From Pseudomonadota bacterium (GTDB lineage: Bacteria > Pseudomonadota > Gammaproteobacteria > Burkholderiales > JABEVD01): a stretch of 64,000 bases of DNA. Location of the stretch: the NCBI GenBank assembly GCA_021848825.1, contig JAJZTQ010000003.1:1-64000 (forward strand). Reading direction: 5' to 3'. A model generated the notes under the pieces. That model did no database searches. It had not been told where the DNA came from and saw only the letters and a list, made by a program, of their open reading frames with translations. The position numbers were made by a program, and so were the translations under genes. Positions 27,616-36,645 of this stretch are shown here, one piece after another; the first letter of the stretch is position 1; each line of letters begins with the position of its first letter.

Positions 27616-29603
27616 AGACTTGACAGGATTTGCCGAAGATCGTGAATCGGCGGGAGGCACTCGAATCCGCGGCATATCCAGGCTGAGGTGCGGGATTCCT
27701 GGGGTTTCTGCAGCGTTTGCGGCAAATCCCTCATGCCGGAGGGAATGGAAAGCAGGATCGCTCCAGGAAGGTGACGCGAAGAAAGGGAAGCATGCCATGC
27801 TTCAGCATCGGGTCCGGCGAGCGCGACGATGGAAGGCGGCCGAAGCGCTTCCTCCAGCGATCTGATGAGCGAGCAGTAGACGGAAGGGTGATTGGCGATC
27901 GCAGGCAGGAAAAGCTTCAGCGTTCGATTTGCAGCCTCGATATAGCGCACTTCCCCGAGAATATGACCGAGCCGCTGGAGCGCAAAGGCAGCGACGCCGT
28001 TTCCCGAAGGCATGGCGCCGTCTTCCGCCGGCTTCTGCCGGAAAAGCAGCGATTCATGATCATGGCTCGTGAAATAGAAACCGCCCTCATTCTTGTCCTC
28101 GAAAAGGGAAAGCAGCGCCTCGGCCAGGTCTTTCGCGAATTCAATGTCGCCCTGTTCCATTCCCGCTTGTATCAGTTCGATCTGAGCATCCAGAAGGAAG
28201 GCATAGTCGTCGAGATAGGCATTGTGTTTCGCCTGATGGTCCTTGAAAGAAGCGAAGAGCCTGCCTTCTCGCCACATGTTTTCCCTGATGAAAGAGGCTG
28301 AACGCCTTGCCGATTGCAGAAAGGCAGTTTCCCCGAAGATTCTCGAGGCATGCGCCATTCCCCCTATCATGAGGGCATTCCAGCTCGCCAGGATTTTTTC
28401 GTCCCGCCCCGGTTTTTCCCTTTCATCCCTTGCCCTGAACAGCTTTTTCTTCGCCGATTCCAGCAGTGCGCTGCACTCTCTTGCCATGATTTCAGAGACT
28501 TCCGCGGTACTTCTGGCCTCGTAGAGATGGTGGAAATGCTCGAAATTGGGCGGCCTGTCGAAGCCGAAATGAAGCCTTGCAGCCTGATATTCATCGGCTG
28601 TCAGCAAGGATGCACATTCATCGACGCTCCAGCGGTAATATTTTCCTTCTTCATGTTCGGAATCCGCATCCAGCGAGGAGTGATATCCGCCTGCCCCGGA
28701 CTGCATCTCCCTCATCACCCATTCTGCAATGCCATAGGCCGCATCCCTGAAGGCAGGCTTTCCGGTGAGCGCCCAGGCATCGGCATACAAGCTCAGGAGC
28801 TGCCCGTTGTCGTAGAGCATTTTTTCGAAATGCGGAATGTTCCAGGTATCGTCGGTACTGTAGCGGCAGAAGCCTCCGCCGAGCTGATCATGGATGCCGC
28901 CTTGCTTCATTTTTTCAAGCGTGAAGAGCGCGAGCTTTTCATGGGAAGGATGACCGAGGCAGAGCTCGAGCATGGTCGGGTTGGGGAACTTGGGCGCATG
29001 CCCGAAGCCGCCGAAATCGGGATCGAATATATTTTCAAGCGAATCGAGCGCGGCGTGCAGGGGCTCGAGGCTCAGTGCCTTCGAGGAGTCCGACCGCTTC
29101 TGTACGCTTGCTTCGAGCGCACGCTTCAATTCATCGTTCTGCCGCTCTATGTCCGCCCGCGAATCATGATACGCTGCCGCAATGCTGGGCAGCATTTCCC
29201 TGAATCCGGGCAGGCCGTAGGCGGGTTCCTTCGGAAAATAGGTTCCGCCGAAAAACGGGGTCTCGTCCGGCGAGAGAAAAAGGGTCAGCGGCCACCCCCC
29301 ATGCCTCCCGGTCAGCATGACATGCGCCGTCTGGTAGATATGGTCGAGATCCGGACGTTCTTCCCTGTCCACCTTGATGTTGACGAAATGCTCGTTCATC
29401 AGTCTTGCGACGTCATTGTCTTCGAAGGATTCCTTCGCCATGACATGGCACCAGTGGCAGGAGGAATAGCCGATCGACAGCAGGATGGGTTTGTCCAGCT
29501 TTCTCGCGCGTTCGAGCGCCTCTTCCCCCCACGGGAACCAGTCGACCGGGTTTTCGGCATGCTGCCTGAGATACGGACTGCTTTCTGCGATGAGCCTGTT
29601 CAT
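27612..29603 (-). CDS. Thioredoxin-domain protein DUF255 (YyaL/SPATA20 family)
   Basis: The 663-residue product begins with the DUF255 thioredoxin-like domain ([15 protein letters not shown] near residue 8, [10 protein letters not shown] with Cxx[12 protein letters not shown]) and continues with the long (alpha/alpha)6-barrel region containing [12 protein letters not shown] and [20 protein letters not shown]. No signal peptide is present. The family is widespread but biochemically obscure; a redox-linked or sugar-isomerase-like role has been guessed at. It is the first gene of a three-gene minus-strand run with the acetyltransferase and an unknown protein. Confidence 0.93.
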   Translation of the reverse strand: MNRLIAESSPYLRQHAENPVDWFPWGEEALERARKLDKPILLSIGYSSCHWCHVMAKESFEDNDVARLMNEHFVNIKVDREERPDLDHIYQTAHVMLTGRHGGWPLTLFLSPDETPFFGGTYFPKEPAYGLPGFREMLPSIAAAYHDSRADIERQNDELKRALEASVQKRSDSSKALSLEPLHAALDSLENIFDPDFGGFGHAPKFPNPTMLELCLGHPSHEKLALFTLEKMKQGGIHDQLGGGFCRYSTDDTWNIPHFEKMLYDNGQLLSLYADAWALTGKPAFRDAAYGIAEWVMREMQSGAGGYHSSLDADSEHEEGKYYRWSVDECASLLTADEYQAARLHFGFDRPPNFEHFHHLYEARSTAEVSEIMARECSALLESAKKKLFRARDEREKPGRDEKILASWNALMIGGMAHASRIFGETAFLQSARRSASFIRENMWREGRLFASFKDHQAKHNAYLDDYAFLLDAQIELIQAGMEQGDIEFAKDLAEALLSLFEDKNEGGFYFTSHDHESLLFRQKPAEDGAMPSGNGVAAFALQRLGHILGEVRYIEAANRTLKLFLPAIANHPSVYCSLIRSLEEALRPPSIVALAGPDAEAWHASLSSRHLPGAILLSIPSGMRDLPQTLQKPQESRTSAWICRGFECLPPIHDLRQILSSL

Positions 29604-29686
29604 TCTGGATGAAGGGAATTGCCCGAAATTGAAAAATGCAGATCGTTGGACTATGTATGATTATAAAGCGTAATGAGGAGGAAAAA

Positions 29687-30073
29687 ATGAAAAAGACGGT
29701 ATTGTTCGCCCTCGCGGCGCTGTTTTTGCCCTTTTCTGCCTATTGCCAGGACCTGCAGGTCAGGAAACACGACGGGATCAGCTACATCAGCGGCGGGGTC
29801 GGCATGGATGAGCGCGCAGAGATGAAGGCGAAAATGCACGATTACAATCTATTGCTGACTTTTGCCGAGAAATCAGGGGCGTATCTCGCCGACGTCGAGG
29901 TCGTCGTCAGATCTGTCGATGGAAAGAAGGGATTCGACGCCGTTTCCGAGGGCCCTTTTCTTTATGCTTCCCTGCCGCCAGGAAAATACAAGGTCAGCGT
30001 CGAGTACGGCGGCAAGAACCAATCCCGTGTGGTGACACTCGGGCGGGCGCATGAAGTGTTCTACTGGAAATGA
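29687..30073 (+). CDS. Small exported protein with carboxypeptidase-regulatory-like fold
   Basis: A 128-residue product with signal peptide (MKKTVLFALAALFLPFSAYC) is followed by a beta-sandwich-like domain; the GPFLYASLPPGKYKVSVEYGG segment is typical of transthyretin/carboxypeptidase-regulatory folds. The start is fixed by GAGGAGG six bases upstream; an ATG at 29636 is not supported. It is probably periplasmic. Its stop lies within five bases of a terminator that serves the convergent neighbour. Confidence 0.75.
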   Translation: MKKTVLFALAALFLPFSAYCQDLQVRKHDGISYISGGVGMDERAEMKAKMHDYNLLLTFAEKSGAYLADVEVVVRSVDGKKGFDAVSEGPFLYASLPPGKYKVSVEYGGKNQSRVVTLGRAHEVFYWK

Positions 30074-30098
30074 AAAAGGCCGTCTCGAAGAGGCGGCC
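30073..30098 (-). terminator. Rho-independent terminator, minus strand
   Basis: On the minus strand GGCCGCCTC-TTC-GAGACGGCC (30098 to 30078, one mismatch) is followed by five T (30077-30073), just after the stop of the small 30105-30422 gene. On the plus strand there is no T-tract. Confidence 0.75.
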
Positions 30099-30104
30099 CG
30101 GGAA

Positions 30105-30422
30105 TCATGATGCGAGGTTTTTTCTGTCCGCCTTGCTCTTTTCGCGGAATCGATTGACGAGATCGTCCATGCTTGCGAACCGCTTTTCCATGAAGATTTC
30201 CGAAATTTCTTCGGAGTTCAAATCAGTTGCGATCGATATTCTTCTGATCGCCCGTATGGACGCGGCCTTGAATTTTGCCGTGTCCACTTCCTCAAGTATC
30301 CTCATCACTTCGTCCTGTGGAAGAGCGGTCGCTTTCGAAATGGAATCGATTGCCTCTTCCACCACCCCGTGAAGCTGTTCCACGATGACTTCCTCGGGAA
30401 CCCATTGTTCGCTAGACGGCAT
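30105..30422 (-). CDS. Small charged helical protein of unknown function
   Basis: The 105-residue protein is rich in Glu, Lys and Ile and appears all-helical (VVEEAIDSISKATALPQDEVMRILEEVDTAKF…). It has no signal peptide or membrane segment. I do not recognise a family. The start at 30422 has a perfect AAGGAGGTGA Shine-Dalgarno sequence, which argues for strong translation. It diverges from the chemoreceptor gene and ends at a clear terminator, so it is a single-gene unit. Confidence 0.72.
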   Translation of the reverse strand: MPSSEQWVPEEVIVEQLHGVVEEAIDSISKATALPQDEVMRILEEVDTAKFKAASIRAIRRISIATDLNSEEISEIFMEKRFASMDDLVNRFREKSKADRKNLAS

Positions 30423-30549
30423 GTCGCTCACCTCCTTTCTGCCGCTGATGCGGCTGAAGCGCCTGTAACCCAGCATAGTATGCCGGGCTGCAAATGCAAA
30501 TAATTCTCAACTATTGTCATCATGCTTGAGTTTCGCCGTACAGGTCATT

Positions 30550-30576
30550 TAAAGTAGACGCTTATTCGGCCGATAA
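30550..30576 (+). promoter_or_regulatory. Sigma-28 (FliA) type flagellar promoter
   Basis: TAAAGTAG (30550-30557), an 11-base spacer and GCCGATAA (30569-30576) match the FliA consensus TAAAGTTT-N11-GCCGATAA with a perfect -10 and six of eight bases at -35. It lies 40 bases before the start of the methyl-accepting chemotaxis protein, the kind of gene normally transcribed by sigma-28. Confidence 0.82.
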
Positions 30577-30615
30577 CAGAAGGATAGACAAGCCTTCATC
30601 ATAAACGGGGACATC

Positions 30616-32247
30616 ATGGGGAAGTGGTTTTCTGCTTTGAGCATACGCTGGAAGTTTCAGCTTGGTTTCTTCATCGTCACGATGGTCACGACGATCTACA
30701 ATCGGGTGCTTGCCGCCCATGAGCTTGAAAAACTGGTGGTCATGGCAAGGGAAAGTCATGTCGCTTCTTCCGTCGTCGCCCAGCTGGAGGCGAATCACGC
30801 TGCCTATATTTTCAACTCGTTCTGGGAGTCCGGAATCGAGTTTTTCCTTCAGTTCATGCTGATCGGCTTCGTTGCCAATCTTTTCGTCAAGCCCATCAAG
30901 GGGCTTTGCGATGCGCTGAAGGCGGTTGAAAAAGGGGATCTCACGCGCGGTGTCGAAGAAACGCAGCATGACGAAATAGGCGTGCTTCAGCACAGCTTCA
31001 ACGACATGCTGAACAAGCTGAACGAAATCATGCGGAACATAGAGGAAAACGGCAAGCAGATGGGGCAGTCGGCCTATCAGATCGCCACCGTTTCCCATCA
31101 GATCGCAGAGATAGGGAAGGAAGAAAACAGCAGGTCGATGGAGGCGACGCTTGCGACGGAAGAATTGAAGAAGATTTCGGAAATGGTGCAGAATCAGGCG
31201 ATGGAGGCGAGTGCACGCGCCGAGAACACGGAGAGCCAGGCAAGAGAAGGCATCGAGATCGTGAAAACCAGCATCGCCAGAATGGAAGACACGGTCCATC
31301 AGGTTCACCGGGCGGAAGCGGAGATCCAGGAGCTTCAGCAGGCTGCGAACCAGATTCACAACATCATCTACACGATACAGGCCATTGCCGAGCAGACCAA
31401 TCTGCTTGCGCTCAATGCAGCAATAGAGGCGGCGAGGGCTGGTGAATCGGGAAGAGGATTCGCCGTCGTGGCTGACGAAGTCAGGAAGCTTGCGGAAAAG
31501 ACTGGCAGTTCTGCGGGAGAAGTCTCTGCCATCATAGGCGGCCTGAGCGGAAAGGTCGGGCAGGTCACGTCGACCATGCAGACCGTGGTCCAGGAAGTGC
31601 ATGCGAGCCAGGAAAAGGCCAACGAGACGGCTTCAGTGATCGATCTCATGGCAACAAACGTCACCGAAACGGCGAAAGCCAACAACAGCATATCGGAAGT
31701 CAGCAACGTCCAGATGGAGAGGCTGCAGTTCATGGAGGATACGCTGAAAAAGCTCTTCCAGACGCTCAGCGAGAATTCTGCAAAGGTGGAAACGACAGCC
31801 CATATCGGGGACAGCCTTTTCGAGGTGACCGAGAGCCTGAACCGGCTGATGAAGGGATTCGTTTTCACCCATCATGAAGAAATGGAAAAAACGGATTTCG
31901 ACAAGCGGCGTCATCCCAGGATGCACCACACCTTGCTCGTCAACGTGAGGCAGGGGGAAAGGGAAATCGAGTCGCTCGCCAAGGATTTCAGCCTGACCGG
32001 CATGAAGCTGATCGTTCCGGAAGGCGTCGATCCCGGAAAGAACATCGATCTGGAGATACTCGTTCCCTATGACGATCACGATGCCTACATGAATCAGGAT
32101 CCATTGCGGCTCTCGGGCAGGATAGTCTGGGCGAGGCGCGAAGGGGAAGGGCATCTCTACGGCGTCGAATTCCTCAATCAGGGAGAGGCGCAGAAGAGGC
32201 AGATCAAACACTGCTTCGAGTTCTACAACAAGAAGGCTGAATATTAA
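30616..32247 (+). CDS. Methyl-accepting chemotaxis protein with C-terminal PilZ domain
   Basis: The 543-residue protein has two membrane segments (about residues 12-30 and 75-92) with only about 42 residues between them, so there is no folded periplasmic sensor domain. A HAMP-like segment follows, then a long signalling coiled coil with the conserved tip [19 protein letters not shown] at about 258-276. The C-terminus is a PilZ domain with both c-di-GMP motifs: RRHPR near 432 and DFSLTG near 457. The design suggests a receptor that tunes chemotaxis by c-di-GMP or an internal cue. A sigma-28 promoter precedes it. No cheA, cheW or flagellar genes are in the window. Confidence 0.94.
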   Translation: MGKWFSALSIRWKFQLGFFIVTMVTTIYNRVLAAHELEKLVVMARESHVASSVVAQLEANHAAYIFNSFWESGIEFFLQFMLIGFVANLFVKPIKGLCDALKAVEKGDLTRGVEETQHDEIGVLQHSFNDMLNKLNEIMRNIEENGKQMGQSAYQIATVSHQIAEIGKEENSRSMEATLATEELKKISEMVQNQAMEASARAENTESQAREGIEIVKTSIARMEDTVHQVHRAEAEIQELQQAANQIHNIIYTIQAIAEQTNLLALNAAIEAARAGESGRGFAVVADEVRKLAEKTGSSAGEVSAIIGGLSGKVGQVTSTMQTVVQEVHASQEKANETASVIDLMATNVTETAKANNSISEVSNVQMERLQFMEDTLKKLFQTLSENSAKVETTAHIGDSLFEVTESLNRLMKGFVFTHHEEMEKTDFDKRRHPRMHHTLLVNVRQGEREIESLAKDFSLTGMKLIVPEGVDPGKNIDLEILVPYDDHDAYMNQDPLRLSGRIVWARREGEGHLYGVEFLNQGEAQKRQIKHCFEFYNKKAEY

Positions 32248-32252
32248 AGGGG

Positions 32253-32258
32253 TATAAT
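32253..32258 (+). promoter_or_regulatory. Candidate -10 box of dinG
   Basis: A perfect TATAAT lies 20 bases before the dinG start in the context GGGGTATAATC. The identical 11-mer occurs before bamD at 40396-40406. No convincing -35 is visible at 16 to 18 bases upstream. Confidence 0.5.
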
Positions 32259-32277
32259 CGGGATTTTCCGAATACCC

Positions 32278-34206
32278 ATGCCCATCGCTTCAGACATCGA
32301 ACAGGCCTTCTCGGAAGGCGGAGCCATTTCATCTGCAGTCGAAGGCTACAGGCCGAGAAGGCTGCAGATCGAGATGGCCGAAGCCGTTCATGAAGCGGTA
32401 ATTGGCAACGAAGTGCTGGTCATCGAAGCGGGAACAGGAACAGGCAAGACTTTCGCCTATCTCGTTCCCGCTCTCCTCTCGGGCGGCAAGATCATCGTCT
32501 CCACAGGAACGAAAACGCTCCAGGATCAGCTCTACACGCGCGACATCCCGACGGTACTGAAAGCCCTGGGGATTTCCATGCAAGTGGCGCTTCTGAAGGG
32601 GCGGGCAAACTACATCTGCCATTATCATCTGGAACGGACGCTGGCAGAAGGAAGACTGCCTTCCAGGGAAGACGCAGCCTACCTTGGGATCATCAGGCAT
32701 TATTCAGGAAGGAGCGGGGACAAGAGCGATCTCCCTGCAGTGCCTGACGATGCATCGATCTGGCCGCTCGTGACTTCGACGAGGGAGAATTGTCTGGGTT
32801 CGGATTGCCCGAAATACAAAGAGTGCTACGTCATGGAAGCCCGGCGCTCGGCGATGCAGGCCGACCTTGTCGTGGTCAATCATCATCTTTTTTTTGCCGA
32901 CGTGATGCTGAAGGACGAAGGCGTCGCGGAACTCCTGCCTGCCTGCAATACCGTGATATTCGACGAGGCTCATCAGCTTCCCGAAGTCGCCAGCCTCTTT
33001 CTCGGAGAATCGGTCGGGACCAGCCAATTGATCGATCTGGCACGCGATGCCAGGGTGGAGGCGGCGATTTCGGCGAAGGATTTTCAGGCATTGCCCGAAG
33101 CATCGGCAAAACTGGAAAAGGCGGCGAAAGATCTCAGGCTTTCGATACTCGAGTCGGACTCCAGGCTGCCCTATTCGGCGCTGGATCGCGATTTCTTCGA
33201 TTCCGTTGATAGATTGACGAAAAATCTCGAAGCGCTTTCAGCTCTTCTGGAAAATCAGGCGGAAAGAAGCGAAGGCCTTTCCAACTGCATGGAAAGGGCG
33301 GTCGAGCTTGCGGGAAGAATAGGGAAGTGGCTGAAGGACGAATCAGGCGAATATATCAGATGGGTCGAGGTGTACAGCCAGGCTCTGCAGCTCAACATGA
33401 CGCCGATGTCGATAGCCAAGCTCTTTGCGAGCCAGATCGAGGGAAGAACGAGATCCTGGATATTCACTTCTGCAACGCTCGCAATGGGCGGCAATTTCTC
33501 CCATTACCTCGATCAGATGGGGCTGGAAAATGCGAAGACGCGCGCTTTCGACAGCCCGTTCGACTATTCGAGCCAGGCGCTCCTTTACGTTCCGGAATCG
33601 ATGCCGGAGCCGAACAGCAGGGCGCATACGGAGGCCGTCGTCCAATCTTCCATTCCCTTGATCAGGGCGGCCGGGGGGCGGACTTTCCTGCTCTTCACCA
33701 GTCTGAAGGCGATGAGGTTCGCCCATGAATCGCTGAAAACCGGATTCGAGAAAGAAGGGCTGGATTTTCCCATTCTGATCCAGGGAGAAGGGGCGAAAAA
33801 TGCCATGCTCGAGCGATTCAGGCAGATGGGAAATGCAGTCCTGCTGGGAAGCCATTCATTCTGGGAAGGCGTGGACGTCCGGGGTGAGGCGCTGTCTCTC
33901 GTCGTGATAGACAAGCTCCCTTTCGCCCCCCCGGACGACCCGGTTCTTTCCGCGAGGATAGAGAGAATCAACAGGGGAGGCGGAAACGCCTTCATGGAAT
34001 TCCAGCTTCCCCATGCTGTCCTGACCCTGAAGCAGGGTGCGGGAAGGCTGATCAGGAGCGAAACGGACAGGGGGGTGCTGATGATCTGCGACACCAGGAT
34101 CGTCGACAAGGCCTATGGCAAGCGGATCTGGAGAAGCCTTCCGCCGATGAGGCGAAGCAGAAAGCTCGATGAGGCCTTGCGCTTCCTTGAGGCTTGCAAG
34201 GCTTGA
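32278..34206 (+). CDS. dinG: ATP-dependent DNA helicase DinG/YoaA family
   Basis: DinG is an XPD-like 5'-3' helicase with an iron-sulfur cluster that resolves R-loops and damaged forks. Walker A AGTGTGKT is at residues 51-58. Four cysteines at 114, 172, 177 and 183 fit the [4Fe-4S] site, DEAH is at 229-232, and the C-terminal GSHSFWEGVDVRGEAL and QGAGRLIRSETDRG motifs are intact. The 642-residue size lies between E. coli YoaA (636) and DinG (716), and YoaA is the closer model. It follows the chemoreceptor gene by 30 bases but has its own TATAAT. Confidence 0.94.
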   Translation: MPIASDIEQAFSEGGAISSAVEGYRPRRLQIEMAEAVHEAVIGNEVLVIEAGTGTGKTFAYLVPALLSGGKIIVSTGTKTLQDQLYTRDIPTVLKALGISMQVALLKGRANYICHYHLERTLAEGRLPSREDAAYLGIIRHYSGRSGDKSDLPAVPDDASIWPLVTSTRENCLGSDCPKYKECYVMEARRSAMQADLVVVNHHLFFADVMLKDEGVAELLPACNTVIFDEAHQLPEVASLFLGESVGTSQLIDLARDARVEAAISAKDFQALPEASAKLEKAAKDLRLSILESDSRLPYSALDRDFFDSVDRLTKNLEALSALLENQAERSEGLSNCMERAVELAGRIGKWLKDESGEYIRWVEVYSQALQLNMTPMSIAKLFASQIEGRTRSWIFTSATLAMGGNFSHYLDQMGLENAKTRAFDSPFDYSSQALLYVPESMPEPNSRAHTEAVVQSSIPLIRAAGGRTFLLFTSLKAMRFAHESLKTGFEKEGLDFPILIQGEGAKNAMLERFRQMGNAVLLGSHSFWEGVDVRGEALSLVVIDKLPFAPPDDPVLSARIERINRGGGNAFMEFQLPHAVLTLKQGAGRLIRSETDRGVLMICDTRIVDKAYGKRIWRSLPPMRRSRKLDEALRFLEACKA

Positions 34207-34278
34207 GAAAATGCTGAGATAATCCTGGAAAAAGTTTCCTGCGGCCTTGATCGACAAGAATAAGAAAGGCGGGGCGTC

Positions 34279-34758
34279 ATGAAGGCAGTTCTGTTTGTTC
34301 TCTCGTGGTTACTTGCAGGTGCGGCCACGGCGGCTTTTCGTGCCTTCCTCCTGAGCGGCGTGGTCGTCGATTCGGGAAATGCGAAAAGGCTGGAACGTTT
34401 CACCCGCCTGCTTTCAGAAAAGGCGAATTATCCGATGCATGTCGTTTATCCATCGAGCTATACCGAGCTTTCGAACCTCCTCAGGGAGCATCCTGAGTCG
34501 GTAGGCCGGGCATTCATCGCGCCTGCGGACGAATATGCCCGGGTCGAATATGCAAAGGCTCATCCTGAAGCGCCAGACAAGTTGCAGATCATTGAAAGGC
34601 TAGGGCCTTTTCCTTTTACGCCTGACGTCGCAGGGCTTCACACCATAGCCGAATTCGTCGAATCGCAGGAAATACTGGATGCGCTCCAGAGAGTCGGCGT
34701 GGACTTTGCGCAGGGTGATCACATCCAGAGACCGGAGCCGTTGTCGTGTCCGGGATGA
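34279..34758 (+). pseudogene. Collapsed remnant of a PhnD-sensor/EAL-type signalling gene
   Basis: An uninterrupted 159-codon frame, but its parts belong to a much larger protein. Residues 1-19 look like a signal peptide. Residues 20-76 resemble the first lobe of PhnD-type periplasmic binding domains (FRAFLLSGVVVDSGNAKRLE, VVYPSSYTELSNLLREHPE). Residues 77-117 (HPEAPDKLQIIERLGPFPF) may come from a later part of that lobe pair. Residues 119-155 are the last helix and strand of an EAL domain (TIAEFVESQEILDAL, VDFAQG, IQRPEPL). In-frame internal deletions, removing any GGDEF and most of the EAL, would explain this. It cannot be a cyclic-di-GMP enzyme; whether it is expressed is unknown. Confidence 0.6.
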
Positions 34759-35213
34759 GGAAATGGTTCTTTGTCGCGCTTTTCCTCTCCCAGGGCGCTT
34801 TCGCCAAATGGGAAGGCTATTTCCCGGCGAAACTTTCGGACGGCGTCTCGATCGCATCGCGTGCGGGGCACGCCGGCTTCTTTGTTTTCAGGAAAGACTA
34901 TGCCTTCAGTTCGAAGGTGGTCTACACGGGGAAAATCCGGCCGCTGACGCCGGAAACGGAACAGGTTCTTTCCGGTTTTTTCGGGATGGACAGGGATTTT
35001 CCGATGCTGGACAGGAAATACGGCAACGAAATCGAATTGAAGGAGGATGGAAAGGCATACTGGATGGCGGTCTCTTTCGATCTGCTTTCCAACATGCAGA
35101 AGAAGCTCGCCGATGGAGAAGTCTTCACTGCCTATGTGCGGCTGCTTGGCAAATCGGGGAACAGGTGGATATTCCTCCTGGACGGATTCAATGGCGCTTC
35201 TCGAAATCCCTGA
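34755..35213 (+). CDS. Exported protein of unknown function
   Basis: The 152-residue product has a signal peptide (MRKWFFVALFLSQGAFA) and a compact beta-rich domain with no recognisable family (YFPAKLSDGVSIASRAGHAGFF… [10 protein letters not shown]). The ATG at 34755 overlaps the stop of the PhnD/EAL remnant (ATGA); a GTG at 34746 is an alternative. The 3' end overlaps the convergent adenosine-deaminase-like gene by 26 bases. It is probably periplasmic. Confidence 0.72.
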   Translation: MRKWFFVALFLSQGAFAKWEGYFPAKLSDGVSIASRAGHAGFFVFRKDYAFSSKVVYTGKIRPLTPETEQVLSGFFGMDRDFPMLDRKYGNEIELKEDGKAYWMAVSFDLLSNMQKKLADGEVFTAYVRLLGKSGNRWIFLLDGFNGASRNP

Positions 35214-36645
35214 ATTCCGCCTCCAGTTGCCACTGAAGCGCTGCCTTTTCGTTTTCTTTCAGGTATTTCAGGCAATTCGGCGAAGCCTTGAGTCTTGAAA
35301 GGCCCCGCCTGCAGGCATTGACCGGAATGAATTTCGTGGCGTCGCGCCAGAGGCTCTTTCCTGGCATGAAGGCGTATTGCAGGCTGTTCCGGGCCATCCT
35401 TTTGAGATCGGCATAGCCTAGGTTGTTTTGAAGCGCAGTCATCAGATATTCCCGTGCGAGTTCGCTCCTGAGCACACCTGCATCGCAGCCGGATATGGAG
35501 ACCGGAACGCCATGTCTTTCATAGAGCGAAAGCGGATCCTGTTTTGTTCCGAGAACGGTGTGCAGCCTGGAAGGGCAGATATCGATCAGAATCTTTTTTG
35601 CCGAGAGCGTCCCCATCAGCCCCTTCGCTTCGTGCATGATGTCGGCGCCCTGTCCTATTCTTTCGGCATGCCCGAGTATCACGGCGTCATTGACATGGAA
35701 CGAGAGTTCTTCCGGCGGGACAAGCTTCGTCGTGAGTTCGCCGGCGTTCACGGCGACATGAACGCCGGGATGTACGGATCTCAGAAAATCGATCATTTTC
35801 ATCTGCAGGGCGAAGTCGGTCGTCGAGTCCTCTTCATACCCGTCGAGAAGAATGCCCGAGAAATTCGATCCCTTGGTCGAGGCGATTTCGAATCCTGCGG
35901 CGAGCTGGGCGAAGACTGCGCCAGGCGGAGCATTGCCGGATACGGCATAGAGATAGCTGGATTTGACGGAACATCCCGGATCGGCATTCGGGCCCCCGCA
36001 TCCGAGTTGCCTGTCTTCTTCCGATTCGGCAAGCTTCATTTCCTCGAGCGATGAGCTGACCAGTCTTGGAAGCCCGTTGTTATCGAGGTTTTCCAGGGTG
36101 TTGTGGAAATGATGGTCCCATCCCAGTCTTTTGCCGAGCGCGAGCGCCGCATGCTCGTCCGGGGACACGGCGATTTCCATGTAGAGCACATGCGCTCTTG
36201 CAGCCCTTGAGCGCATTTCAGCGAGCATCGCGCCTGTCATCCCCTGCTGCGCAAGCTCGAATTTCCCGAATGCTTCACGGAAATGCGCCCGATCTTCGGC
36301 GTTCCGCATCGACCAAGCATCCAGGAGTTTCTGATAAAGATCGGGATCGGAAAGAGCGGACTTGACCGGGGGTTCCTTGTTGCTGCAGGGCGGAAGGGAG
36401 AGCGCAAGACTGTGGTCGAGGCAGAGGCCCTTTTTTGCTGCCCAGGGGATCATGGATTCGGCATAGACCGATCCCGAAATCGCTTCGTCGAGATCGGCGC
36501 CCTTTGGCATCTCGAGCAAGAAGGCCAGCTTTTCTTCCGGATCAAAGGATGCGAAGTCACGCAGAATCCCGGGTTCCGGATGATGTTTCGCGCTTTGCGC
36601 AACAATCGGAACAAGGGCCAGAAAAATGAGAAGGAGCGCTTTCAA
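35188..36645 (-). CDS. Periplasmic adenosine-deaminase-family pseudoenzyme (ADGF-like)
   Basis: This 485-residue protein has a signal peptide ([19 protein letters not shown]) and aligns along its length with exported adenosine deaminases of the ADGF type (MPKGADL… [13 protein letters not shown]… PPEELSFH… [12 protein letters not shown]). However, the catalytic positions are replaced. The HxH of the family is D53-x-A55, HAGE is NAGE (N300, E303 kept), GHG is GQG (Q332), and the first Asp of the TDD motif is C387 (D388 kept). All four zinc ligands are therefore missing while the fold looks intact, so it is probably a nucleoside-binding or structural protein, not a deaminase. It is coupled to rimO by an ATGA overlap. 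Confidence 0.85.
   Translation of the reverse strand: MKALLLIFLALVPIVAQSAKHHPEPGILRDFASFDPEEKLAFLLEMPKGADLDEAISGSVYAESMIPWAAKKGLCLDHSLALSLPPCSNKEPPVKSALSDPDLYQKLLDAWSMRNAEDRAHFREAFGKFELAQQGMTGAMLAEMRSRAARAHVLYMEIAVSPDEHAALALGKRLGWDHHFHNTLENLDNNGLPRLVSSSLEEMKLAESEEDRQLGCGGPNADPGCSVKSSYLYAVSGNAPPGAVFAQLAAGFEIASTKGSNFSGILLDGYEEDSTTDFALQMKMIDFLRSVHPGVHVAVNAGELTTKLVPPEELSFHVNDAVILGHAERIGQGADIMHEAKGLMGTLSAKKILIDICPSRLHTVLGTKQDPLSLYERHGVPVSISGCDAGVLRSELAREYLMTALQNNLGYADLKRMARNSLQYAFMPGKSLWRDATKFIPVNACRRGLSRLKASPNCLKYLKENEKAALQWQLEAEFRDFEKRH

Noticed and set aside
28314-29612. 432-codon plus-strand open frame opposite the DUF255 gene
   Set aside because: It shows no domain features; the opposite strand encodes an intact, conserved DUF255 protein.
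30477-30549. A tRNA or small RNA in the gap before the chemoreceptor
   Set aside because: No cloverleaf or clear terminator is visible; the gap is explained by two divergent leaders and the sigma-28 promoter.
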